Shown piece by piece: positions 7,552 to 15,480 of a stretch of 32,404 nt of DNA (the stretch's first letter is position 1; each line of letters starts with the position of its first letter). Position numbers and translations under genes: made by a program. The DNA lies in the NCBI RefSeq assembly GCF_001436295.1, contig NZ_AYYY01000020.1:1-32404 (forward strand). Direction: 5' to 3'. The DNA is from Paucilactobacillus vaccinostercus DSM 20634 (lineage in GTDB: Bacteria; Bacillota; Bacilli; Lactobacillales; Lactobacillaceae). The notes under the pieces were generated by a model, which saw only the letters and a list, made by a program, of their open reading frames with translations, was not told the origin of the DNA and did no database searches.

Positions 7552-8400
7552 TTGCCCCAACCTAAAGTATGGCTTATTACAGGAACCTCGACCGGCTTCG
7601 GTCGTCAACTCGTTGAAGCTCTCCGTGCAACCGATGCTAAAATCGTTGCCACTGCTCGAAATATTGAGAAAATCGCCGACTGGACCGGTGAGAAAAACAT
7701 GCTCACCCTCCAATTAGATGTCACCAATCAGACACAAATTGATGCCGCCATTCAAGCCACCAAAGCGGAATTTGGCCGCATCGACGTCCTCGTCAACAAC
7801 GCCGGCTGGGGCTACTTTGGCTCCGTCGAAGAAGGCGAAATTGACGTGGCCCGCCAACTAATGGAAACTAATTTCTGGGGTCTAGCTAATATGACCCGAG
7901 CCGTACTTCCAACCATGCGGGCACAAAAATCCGGGCAAATCTTTAACTTGTCCTCCATTGCTGGCTTAGTTAGCGGGGCCGGTCTTGGCTACTACAACGC
8001 CACTAAACATGCGGTAGAAGGTCTCACCAAGGCGCTCTACCAAGAAGTCACCCCACTAGGAATTCACGTCACCAACGTGGAACCCGGCCCATTTCGGACG
8101 GATTGGGCGGGTCGTTCCCACCGCTCGGCACCGATGAACATTGCCGACTATGAGGCTACCGCCCACAAAACCACCAAGAACGTCGAAGGCTTCTCGGGGA
8201 CTCAAGACGGCTCGCCCGCCCTTGTCGCCCAAGCGATCATCAAGATCAGCAATAGCACTAAACCACCACTGCACTTTCTGGCGGGCACCAACGCATATAA
8301 CCGAGCTCACGAAGAACTCGAACAGGAAGCCATCGAATTTGATACCTGGGCCGATGACTCCACCCACCTGTACTACGGCGATGAGCACTACTGGCAATAA
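7552..8400 (+). CDS. Classical SDR-family oxidoreductase
   Basis: This NAD(P)-dependent short-chain dehydrogenase of 282 aa has the cofactor motif TGTSTGFG near the N-terminus, NNAGWG near residue 80, the catalytic serine in NLSS and the YxxxK pair in YNATK. I chose TTG 7552 because AAGGA lies about 10 bases before it. The GTG at 7543 would sit directly on that ribosome site. The substrate is not predictable. It is the only plus-strand gene in the first 20 kb and converges on the YbjQ-family gene, with only 5 bases between the two stops. Confidence 0.88.
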   Translation: MPQPKVWLITGTSTGFGRQLVEALRATDAKIVATARNIEKIADWTGEKNMLTLQLDVTNQTQIDAAIQATKAEFGRIDVLVNNAGWGYFGSVEEGEIDVARQLMETNFWGLANMTRAVLPTMRAQKSGQIFNLSSIAGLVSGAGLGYYNATKHAVEGLTKALYQEVTPLGIHVTNVEPGPFRTDWAGRSHRSAPMNIADYEATAHKTTKNVEGFSGTQDGSPALVAQAIIKISNSTKPPLHFLAGTNAYNRAHEELEQEAIEFDTWADDSTHLYYGDEHYWQ

Positions 8401-8405
8401 TGCGA

Positions 8406-8732
8406 CTAATCGCTAATCGTCACGGCGGTCCCAATCACCAGTACCGTGTCGCCCACTTGTGAAGCTGTTTCAGAGACGCTCACGCCGACAATGGCGTTGG
8501 CGCCTTTTTCTTTGGCGTCCGCCATCAGCCGTGTCATCGCCATGTCGAAATAATGCTTCTTCATGTCAGAATACAGCACCAGTTCACCACCCATCAACGA
8601 TTTTAGTGATTGTTTGATCTCGGCCTTAATGCCCTTATCAAAGCTCCGCGAATAGGTAATATTCCCGCTAGCAATACCGTGATAGGCCGTAATTTGTTTA
8701 CCGGCAATTGCCGCATTTGTCGTTACAATCAT
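8406..8732 (-). CDS. YbjQ/UPF0145 family protein
   Basis: The 108-residue product starts at ATG 8732 (MIVTTNAAI), with GGAGGG 7 bases upstream. An in-frame extension to 8813 would exceed the family length of about 105-110. Characteristic segments are the N-terminal TAYHGIASG, the central GGELVLYSD and the C-terminal KGANAIVGV. The family forms pentamers and is annotated as putative heavy-metal binding, but its function is not established. Confidence 0.88.
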   Translation of the reverse strand: MIVTTNAAIAGKQITAYHGIASGNITYSRSFDKGIKAEIKQSLKSLMGGELVLYSDMKKHYFDMAMTRLMADAKEKGANAIVGVSVSETASQVGDTVLVIGTAVTISD

Positions 8733-8813
8733 GTGAGTGCCCTCCAGCAATCGTATCGTGTCAGCTAACACAATCATGTTAGCTTTTGTTTCTAGTTTAC
8801 CCATCCCCAGCAT

Positions 8814-8843
8814 AAAAGCCCAGCAAAAATTTGCTGGGCTTTT
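8814..8843. terminator. Terminator of the extended dlt operon
   Basis: A perfect stem AAAAGCCCAGCAAA/TTTGCTGGGCTTTT with a two-base loop. On the minus strand it ends in a T run, 12 bases after the PAP2-like gene stop. It is symmetric and could also act on the plus strand. Confidence 0.9.
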
Positions 8844-8855
8844 TTCTGTCCTTCA

Positions 8856-9482
8856 TTATACGGTGCGCCGCTGCTTGACGATCCAAACGTAGCCCCACTC
8901 ACTGGCTTGAATCCAAAAGTAACAAAACACTACGCCACCAAGCTCGCCGATCAGCGAACTTTGCGTCTGTGAAAGTTCCACCAGCCCCGTCACCAACACG
9001 AGGAGCAGTAAGCAAGCGTTCATCAACCGCCCACCGCGGTGCTGCGTGACCCGCTCTACTAGGTAAACCAAGTATACAAACAGGCTCACCGTAAACAGAT
9101 GGGGCGCCGGAAAACTAATGGTCTGTGGCACCGTTTGCGTACTCATAATGCCCGTGCCGTCAACGCCAAGCTGAATCAGCCAACACATCATCTGCCCGAT
9201 ACCGGCCGTCAGGACTAGCCACAGTGCCAGTCCACGCTCGTGGTGGATCATCAGCACGCCCACTAGCAGGAGAAATCCGAGTTCCACCACCGGCCAGCGA
9301 CTAAGCATTAAAATTAAGCGGCCAAACGCACTCCGATGGGTAAAATAGTGATCTGTGAGCCGTGTTACGGTTTCATTAAAGCGCTGTGCCAATTGGGCAT
9401 GCGTCGAAATTAAATTGCCGAGGACGATAAACATCATCCCCGATATCATCACGTATAGTGATCGTGATTTTTGCGTATTCAT
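8856..9482 (-). CDS. PAP2-like membrane protein lacking catalytic residues
   Basis: The 208-residue product starts at ATG 9482 (MNTQKSRS), with GAGGA 10 bases upstream and 22 bases after the preceding gene. The layout is that of a PAP2 lipid phosphatase: a helix near residues 8-25, an extracellular segment with FTHRSAFG, and further helices near 65-80, 88-105, 127-143 and 155-170. The PSGH motif position reads FPAPH (124-128). The upstream KxxxxxxRP motif is absent, and the last motif (SRxxxxxHxxxD) reads SQTQSSLIGE, without its Arg and His. It is therefore probably not a phosphatase and may act by binding a lipid. It is the last gene of the extended dlt operon. Family assignment is by layout and partial motif only. 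Confidence 0.6.
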   Translation of the reverse strand: MNTQKSRSLYVMISGMMFIVLGNLISTHAQLAQRFNETVTRLTDHYFTHRSAFGRLILMLSRWPVVELGFLLLVGVLMIHHERGLALWLVLTAGIGQMMCWLIQLGVDGTGIMSTQTVPQTISFPAPHLFTVSLFVYLVYLVERVTQHRGGRLMNACLLLLVLVTGLVELSQTQSSLIGELGGVVFCYFWIQASEWGYVWIVKQRRTV

Positions 9483-9504
9483 TTTGACCATTTCCTCGAA
9501 GTCG

Positions 9505-10365
9505 TCACTTAATTCTCGGCAACAATTTATTTTGTCGTTTAACCGTGTCCGAAATATTTTCGTGCAAGACATACTGATTAATCAGGTTGATGATCTGCCG
9601 GTTCTGTGGGAGTTGATGATGGTTCGTCGCCACCCCCGTCACCACAATTTCCGTGTAACTCGCCACCTGATTTTGGAAGACGTACTTCCCGCTATCGACG
9701 CTCATAAACGGTACGGTACCATCGCCACTATAATTTTGCGTCCCCGCAATTGAATACACCTTTAGCGTGGTTGGCAGCTGCTTGCGCTCGCGGATCAAAT
9801 CCTTGAGCATTTGTGTTTTCTTCGCGGTCCGTCGTTCCAAATTGTAGGGCGACGCAATCGTTAACAGCCGTTCAGCCGTCACATGCGCGGGTAAATAACG
9901 CTCCAGAAACAGCGTCAACACGATGCCCCCGTTCGAATGGCCCACCGCGCTAAAGTGGTTGAAGTGGTACAGCTTCATCAATGCCCGAAACGCAATACTG
10001 AACCAGCGTGCCTGCTGCTTGATATTGGCATACCCGTCCCGATTATTACTAAACGCCACGACGATAAACGGGTGACGATCCCCCTTACGAATTCGGCCCG
10101 TGTAGGTGAGATGGTCATCTTTACCGACCTTAACCTTCAGGACACTATGGGGTTGCCGCCCCCGGTTTAACCGGCGAATGAGGGGGTCAAACCGATTTTG
10201 GCTCGCCGAACTTCCCGGCACCAAAAATACTGGAGCAATGGTCGACGGCACCTCATGACGCAACGTTTTAACCTGCCGTTTTTGCCACACAGCACCAAAC
10301 GTTGCCAAACAAATGACGACCGCCACCGATCCGGTCCATTTAGCCCATCGTTTCATCATGCTCAT
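9505..10365 (-). CDS. DUF915-type alpha/beta hydrolase
   Basis: The 286-residue protein begins with a signal anchor (residues 10-27). The oxyanion/first-strand segment FLVPGSSASQNRF lies near 47-59, the nucleophile elbow GHSNGG at 142-147 (S144), a likely acid in SGDGTVPFMS, and a late His in TNHHQLPQ. This is the DUF915/lipase-like family common in lactobacilli, expected to act on the outer face of the membrane. The substrate is unknown. The start overlaps the EIIC-like gene by 26 bases, with GGAGG 6 bases before the ATG, so translation is probably coupled. Its place in the dlt operon suggests an esterase acting on a teichoic-acid or lipid substrate (inference). Confidence 0.8.
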   Translation of the reverse strand: MSMMKRWAKWTGSVAVVICLATFGAVWQKRQVKTLRHEVPSTIAPVFLVPGSSASQNRFDPLIRRLNRGRQPHSVLKVKVGKDDHLTYTGRIRKGDRHPFIVVAFSNNRDGYANIKQQARWFSIAFRALMKLYHFNHFSAVGHSNGGIVLTLFLERYLPAHVTAERLLTIASPYNLERRTAKKTQMLKDLIRERKQLPTTLKVYSIAGTQNYSGDGTVPFMSVDSGKYVFQNQVASYTEIVVTGVATNHHQLPQNRQIINLINQYVLHENISDTVKRQNKLLPRIK

Positions 10366-11581
10366 TTTTATCCTCCAATTGTTGCACGGCCAATTTTACA
10401 AACGGCCAGTAAATCGCCACCGCGACCACCACGGTTAGACACCCGACAAAGAGGGCCACCAAGTTGCCGTTGGTTGCGAGAAACCCCCGCAAAAAGCCCG
10501 GTGTCGTGGCGGGAACCGGATAAACGCTCGGTGGCAACCACCGCACCGTCGTCAAGCCGATCGGTATTAAGCAGGCGACCACACTACTAGTCACAAACGG
10601 AACGACCATAATTGGATTCAACATGATGGGCAACGTGAGGGTGAGCGGGGCACCGACGTTAAATAGTGCCGGCCACTTCGACGCCCGTGCTGGTGATTGT
10701 GCCTGATGCCGCGTAAGTAGCCACACGGCTAAAACGGCCGCTAAGAGCATGCCAGGTCCGCCCGTGTTCGCATACGTCGTCGCAATCGCATGGAGATTAA
10801 TCGGCCACGGAACCCGAGTTAAGTGATGCGTTGTTAGTGCGTAGCTCAAATTCTGGTGAACCGCTACGCTTCCCCCATTATAGTTGCCGGCCCCGATTGT
10901 GCCGGTCATTCCGATTAGATTTAAGAAACAATTTACCATCACGCACACCACGATCCAAAGCGGCGCATGGCGACCCAAAATTGGCCATAGGGCCCCGTAC
11001 AAATCACCCCGCGACCAATCCGGCACCAGCAACACCCAGAGAATTGTGCCGCCAAAGACCAGCCCCACTTCTCCCAGCAGTAATGCGGTGGCGTAACGGC
11101 CCCACCGGTTAAACAGCCAGCTGGTGATCAATCCGAGAATAATGGCACCCCCAAAACTGGGCAGTACCTGCCCCTCCAAGTTGAGAAACCGTGGTAGTTG
11201 CAAGACATCGACGTCGAGCATGACCGGTTCGGTAAACCGGAGAAGCACTAACGCCACAATTGCACTACTACAGGCCGGCACCCGAAACTGCGGGCGGACG
11301 AGGCGGGCAGTAAAGAGCCCGGCAAATCCCAGCAGTACCGCTAAATTCAGCAAAAAGCTCAGTTGCGCAATAAACGGTGCCAGTAGTTTAAGAAGCGGGA
11401 TCGTCGTTGAAAGACTGAAAATTTGGTTCAAAAAACCATGTTTGGCAAAGATGGTCAGGTTCACCGTGGCCAGTCCCGCGGCCCCGTATAGTAATGTCTG
11501 CAGCTGGCGTAACGCCGCGTATAGTTGTTGAACCGTTCGGTGGGCCAGCCACCAACGATTCACCGTCATCACCCAATGCAC
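10340..11581 (-). CDS. Orphan PTS EIIC-like membrane protein (cellobiose/lactose family)
   Basis: This 413-residue polytopic protein resembles the ChbC/CelB-type EIIC family. Signs are TPGFLRGFLATNG followed by a last helix and IYWPF near the C-terminus, YANTGGPGMLLA (270-281) where the family has a GGSG motif, and LFNVGAPL...LPIMLNP (306-323). The family normally reads FNINEP at 307-312; here N-E is lost (FNVGAP), and that Glu contacts the sugar in ChbC structures. No EIIA or EIIB gene lies nearby. Start is GTG 11581 with AGGTGA upstream, 15 bases after the previous gene. It is probably not a working sugar PTS transporter but a repurposed channel or flippase-like protein in the dlt operon. 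Confidence 0.8.
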   Translation of the reverse strand: MHWVMTVNRWWLAHRTVQQLYAALRQLQTLLYGAAGLATVNLTIFAKHGFLNQIFSLSTTIPLLKLLAPFIAQLSFLLNLAVLLGFAGLFTARLVRPQFRVPACSSAIVALVLLRFTEPVMLDVDVLQLPRFLNLEGQVLPSFGGAIILGLITSWLFNRWGRYATALLLGEVGLVFGGTILWVLLVPDWSRGDLYGALWPILGRHAPLWIVVCVMVNCFLNLIGMTGTIGAGNYNGGSVAVHQNLSYALTTHHLTRVPWPINLHAIATTYANTGGPGMLLAAVLAVWLLTRHQAQSPARASKWPALFNVGAPLTLTLPIMLNPIMVVPFVTSSVVACLIPIGLTTVRWLPPSVYPVPATTPGFLRGFLATNGNLVALFVGCLTVVVAVAIYWPFVKLAVQQLEDKNEHDETMG

Positions 11582-11596
11582 AAGGTCACCTAGTTT

Positions 11597-12712
11597 CTAA
11601 GTTATTGACGCCAACGCGTTAAAGGCGTCAGCAATTTTCTTGATTCCCATTCCGGGAATTTGATAGTTACTGAGCAAAATGACCGCATTTTGCCCATTAG
11701 CACTGATGCGTAAAGTCCCTTCGAATCCATAACCAGCTCCATTTACGGATCGTAACCGGTCATTAATATAGAAGCCGGCCCCGTACGTGCTTGGTGATCC
11801 TGATCGGTACAACTGATGAACAGCTGATAAGGAGATAAGTTGGCCCCGTAAAATCGCCCGGGTCATCCGGTATAGATCTCCGGTACTCATATATAACTGC
11901 CCCGTTCCGAGTTCATCGTGCTCCCACGCCAGTTGGCGACCGGCAGGATGATCGTACGTGTTCAGTGCCGTCTGCACCCCCGTACTGTTATACCCCATAG
12001 CGGCTAATTGCTGGGACGCCACATTATAGGCAAAAACGGTGTGCTTCAAATGAAGGCGCGCGATCACCCGTTGCTGAACCAACGTCTGATATCGTTGGCC
12101 ACTCGTTTGTTCCAAAATCCCCGCCAGTAAATTAAAATTCACCGGTTGATAGTTCCACTTGCCATGCATCGCGGGATTAAACCTTACCCGGTGCAGATCA
12201 CTGGCGATAATTCGCCGATCACTCATCACCGTCGTCGGTCCGACCGCCCCCGTCATTGATAGTCCCGACGTCATATCCAACATTTGGCGGATCGTAATGT
12301 GGCGCGCTCCGGGAGCCGTGGGATAAAACCGACTGAGGCAGTCGTTTAGAGACACCTTCCCGGCGGTCACTTGCTGCATCAGTAGCGCTGCCGTGATCAT
12401 CTTTTGAATCGAATCGATTTCATACATCGTCTGCCGCCGATTTGGCACTTGGGCGCCATTATCGGCCATCCCCCGTGCAACCGTCATCACCTCACGACCG
12501 TGCCGAAAAATACTGCACGTTCCCGAAAAATGGGTCTCAGAAAGGACTCGCGTGACTTGCTTTTGCTGCGGTGCCGCGAGCTGGGGTGTCACCGTTGTCG
12601 TCTGATGAACCGTCTTTGTGCGGGTACGGTCAGCACGACGAACACCCACGGCAAGCGCCGCTACTAACATAAGTAGCGGCACCAACGTCCATTTTAATAA
12701 TCGTTTATTCAT
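11597..12712 (-). CDS. DltE/PbpX-like serine hydrolase (beta-lactamase fold)
   Basis: The 371-residue protein has an N-terminal signal anchor (residues 7-25) and a class C beta-lactamase/DD-peptidase-like domain. The SxxK motif is SIQK (S101, K104). The tyrosine motif is YQPVN (Y188) instead of a clean YxN, and the KTG-like strand region has YGFEGT. Lactiplantibacillus plantarum DltE, formerly PbpX2, comes from the same family, sits beside dltX and removes D-Ala from lipoteichoic acid. This gene is 12 bases after dltD, so a D-alanyl esterase is the best reading, though a carboxypeptidase or esterase of another substrate is possible. Confidence 0.75.
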   Translation of the reverse strand: MNKRLLKWTLVPLLMLVAALAVGVRRADRTRTKTVHQTTTVTPQLAAPQQKQVTRVLSETHFSGTCSIFRHGREVMTVARGMADNGAQVPNRRQTMYEIDSIQKMITAALLMQQVTAGKVSLNDCLSRFYPTAPGARHITIRQMLDMTSGLSMTGAVGPTTVMSDRRIIASDLHRVRFNPAMHGKWNYQPVNFNLLAGILEQTSGQRYQTLVQQRVIARLHLKHTVFAYNVASQQLAAMGYNSTGVQTALNTYDHPAGRQLAWEHDELGTGQLYMSTGDLYRMTRAILRGQLISLSAVHQLYRSGSPSTYGAGFYINDRLRSVNGAGYGFEGTLRISANGQNAVILLSNYQIPGMGIKKIADAFNALASIT

Positions 12713-12724
12713 TTTCTTTTCCGC

Positions 12725-13978
12725 CTACTTGTTCTGTGATAACTGCCATGTTCGACTGAAAAAGCGGTTTTGTATCCGATAGTGTGCTGCTGGTTGCTTG
12801 CGTGATAGGAAGGGCTTCACTTGCTGATCCATCTTTAGCCAGCCCCGCCAGCCGAGATGAATCGTATCTTCCATGAAGTACTTCTGCCCACCATCATGGG
12901 TGAGATCGACAATGTGAGTAAAGCCTTGCGATTGCAGCTGCGTTTTAATTTTATGATCCGTTTGCGCGTACATTTTGTCAGATAAGCCGGTATACTTGGC
13001 CCACTTATGATTCACTGGTGGAATCACCACCATGACTTGCACGTGATACTTAGCAAACTGGCTGAGTAATAGTTCCATATCCGAATACTCCGGCGATTGC
13101 GTGTAGTTAAAGTTCCGTTCCGCCTGTCGGAGGTTCTGAACATTGTGCCCACGCAACCGTAAATTATAAAACGAATCTTTAACGCCGAACCGGTTATTGC
13201 CAGTAGCCTGTGCCCCTAGCCGGTTGGCAACCTTCGTTAACTGGGCCGTCGAATCATGGGCGGGTAATTGCCGTTCCGCCTGCTGAATATGCCGGAGCCG
13301 GCGACCGGAAACTAACCGGGAATATAAATCATCGGCGTTCACCAGCAATTTTTCCTTGGTCGTCAAGTACGTCCGTTGCCCTGAAGTAATGGCTTTCCCC
13401 GCCGCCACGTTGGTAATGGCAGCCTTCATGATTCGATCACTGCTGGCCGATGGCATTGTCAGTAACCGCTGGGCCGCGTAACGGGTAGCCACGCTGTCAT
13501 GAGCGTGCGTCAACCAATGAATTGTTTCCAGCGGAGAATAGTAATAGTCAAAGGCGGTCGGCATCTGCCCCTGTTTGGTAAACCACTGCGGTGAAACAAT
13601 GAACACCACCTTGCGATTCTTGAGATGGCGCATCACACCACTCAGCGCGAAATAGTGCACCAGCGACTGGGTCCCCGGCTTTCCCAGCAAAAAAGGCTGG
13701 TAAGACCGGTGGTACTTCGTCGCGAGAACGCTCGGATGCAGCGGATCCATCCGGGAGAGCTCAGATGAGCCAATAAACGGAACGTAGCCGTCATCAATGG
13801 CCTGAGATTTAATTTTGTTACCCTTAAACACGTTGGTCGATAGGGAAACGGCCGCCTTTTGTTCGGTCTGCTTACTGACGTTCCCGAACCCCTGCGGCAC
13901 GATAAACACCACTGCCACAAGGGCGACGGCCACGATGACCGGTCCAATAATCTGCCAAATGGTTTTATGCGCGTTCAT
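12725..13978 (-). CDS. dltD: D-alanine transfer protein DltD
   Basis: The 417-residue protein has one N-terminal membrane anchor (residues 9-28) and an extracytoplasmic SGNH-like domain. It carries the nucleophile motif GSSELSR (70-76) and the C-terminal Asp/His pair in DTIHLGW. DltD is required for the final transfer of D-Ala to lipoteichoic acid. The start overlaps the dltC stop as ATGA, with GAAGGTGG upstream. Length is typical. Confidence 0.96.
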   Translation of the reverse strand: MNAHKTIWQIIGPVIVAVALVAVVFIVPQGFGNVSKQTEQKAAVSLSTNVFKGNKIKSQAIDDGYVPFIGSSELSRMDPLHPSVLATKYHRSYQPFLLGKPGTQSLVHYFALSGVMRHLKNRKVVFIVSPQWFTKQGQMPTAFDYYYSPLETIHWLTHAHDSVATRYAAQRLLTMPSASSDRIMKAAITNVAAGKAITSGQRTYLTTKEKLLVNADDLYSRLVSGRRLRHIQQAERQLPAHDSTAQLTKVANRLGAQATGNNRFGVKDSFYNLRLRGHNVQNLRQAERNFNYTQSPEYSDMELLLSQFAKYHVQVMVVIPPVNHKWAKYTGLSDKMYAQTDHKIKTQLQSQGFTHIVDLTHDGGQKYFMEDTIHLGWRGWLKMDQQVKPFLSRKQPAAHYRIQNRFFSRTWQLSQNK

Positions 13979-14208
13979 TGCATTGAAGCCACCTTCTCAA
14001 TAATTTTGTTGGGCGTATTCCATTGATTACGATCGAATTCGGAGATCGGCACATCGATGCCGCATTGGTCCTGCAGTTCTAGTAACATTTCGACGGTCGC
14101 CATTGAGTCGACTAAGCCCGAGTCAAAGATATTTTGGTCCAAATCATCACTGACGTCAGCACCGGTAATATCTTGTAAAATTGCAATAATTGTTTGTTTT
14201 GTATCCAT
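13975..14208 (-). CDS. dltC: D-alanyl carrier protein DltC
   Basis: This 77-residue acyl-carrier-like protein has the phosphopantetheine attachment serine in GLVDSMATVE (S35). It receives D-Ala from DltA and delivers it to DltB. AAGGGAG lies 9 bases before the ATG. It starts 60 bases after the dltB stop and overlaps dltD by four bases. Confidence 0.96.
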   Translation of the reverse strand: MDTKQTIIAILQDITGADVSDDLDQNIFDSGLVDSMATVEMLLELQDQCGIDVPISEFDRNQWNTPNKIIEKVASMQ

Positions 14209-14268
14209 GTTAAACGACTCCCTTTTTATATTAAATTCTAAGTTGCAGCTTATCTGCGTCCGCCGACA

Positions 14269-15480
14269 CTACTTAAACCACAGGACGTTCAAAAATCCTG
14301 AGAAAATCAAGAAACTAAAGCAGACGATATTAAACGTGGTAAAAATGGCTAGGCCCTCCGTCCAGCGATTATGTGGTAAGCCCTGGTGACGTTTCTTAAA
14401 GCGTAGCCAGTAATCGTTGATGATAATGGCACTGGCATGAAACAGACCGTACACGATGTAAAACCACGTTACCCCATGCCAGAACCCCATGATCAAGAAG
14501 TTCACTAGGTAAGCGCATTGCGAAATCCGTACCCGATTCTTGACTAATTTATGCTTCATTAAGAAAAACGTGAACCGCATGAAAATGAAGTCGCGGAACC
14601 AAAACGATAGCGTCATATGCCAACGATTCCAAAAATCTTTAATGTTGTGTGCCGCAAATGGGCGGTTAAAGTTCATCGGTGTTTCGATTCCCATCAGGTA
14701 ACTAATCGCGACGGCAAACAAACTGTAGCCCGCAAAGTCGAAGAACAGGTACATGCTATAGGTGTACATATACCCCAGCAACGGCAGCGATAAGCCGGTA
14801 TGGAAGAAGGCTGCCCGTTGTAACAGGGCCGCATGCGCGACCTCCGGTAATAGCAACTTGCCAAAGATGTACCCGAGCACGAACTTATATAAAAATCCTA
14901 AAAAGAGGTAAAAGACCGCCTTATTTAGTAATTGAAGGTATTTTGCGCGCTCCGGTGCCGTGCGATAGTCCTTTTCGAAGCGGCGGTACCGATCAATCGG
15001 GCCAGACGAAATCGTTGGGAAGAAGAGCAAAAAGCGCAGAAACGGAAGCGGCTGAAAGGCCTTAATCGTGCCGTCACGAAGCTCCATCACCATCTGGACG
15101 GCTTTGAACGTCAGGTAACTAATACCGAGAAATCCGAGTAAGGATTGGCTCCCTACCTGAATCGCCGGCGTCACCTTCACAACGACCAAGGGCACAATTG
15201 CGACCACGACCGCAGCCACAAAGACACTTGTCTGATTATTGCGACGACGGTAACGGGCATAGCCCCCGACAATCAACAGTTGGTAGAGGACGTACCCGAT
15301 TAGCGCTACGCCCTGATGCCAGTGATCACCACCAAACGTCAGCACGATGAACACCAGTGAAAAGAGCGTTTCGTAGGCCACGAAGCGTTTACCGTGATAC
15401 AGTCCCACGATAATTGGTAATAAACAGAGCCCAATGATGATAAAGTAGCTCGGCGACGCGTATGGTTGTAAATTAACCAT
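14269..15480 (-). CDS. dltB: D-alanyl transfer MBOAT protein DltB
   Basis: The 403-residue polytopic membrane O-acyltransferase carries D-Ala across the membrane from DltC. The MBOAT residues are visible: FWNRWHMTLSFWFRD (H288) and GFWHGVTW (H335), matching the two histidines known in DltB. A very good site, AAGGAGG, precedes ATG 15480. The first 8 bases overlap the end of dltA. Confidence 0.97.
   Translation of the reverse strand: MVNLQPYASPSYFIIIGLCLLPIIVGLYHGKRFVAYETLFSLVFIVLTFGGDHWHQGVALIGYVLYQLLIVGGYARYRRRNNQTSVFVAAVVVAIVPLVVVKVTPAIQVGSQSLLGFLGISYLTFKAVQMVMELRDGTIKAFQPLPFLRFLLFFPTISSGPIDRYRRFEKDYRTAPERAKYLQLLNKAVFYLFLGFLYKFVLGYIFGKLLLPEVAHAALLQRAAFFHTGLSLPLLGYMYTYSMYLFFDFAGYSLFAVAISYLMGIETPMNFNRPFAAHNIKDFWNRWHMTLSFWFRDFIFMRFTFFLMKHKLVKNRVRISQCAYLVNFLIMGFWHGVTWFYIVYGLFHASAIIINDYWLRFKKRHQGLPHNRWTEGLAIFTTFNIVCFSFLIFSGFLNVLWFK

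Noticed and set aside
11597-12712. Calling the serine hydrolase a classical penicillin-binding protein
   Set aside because: The second motif is YQPVN and no KTG triad is seen; the dlt context favours a DltE-like esterase.
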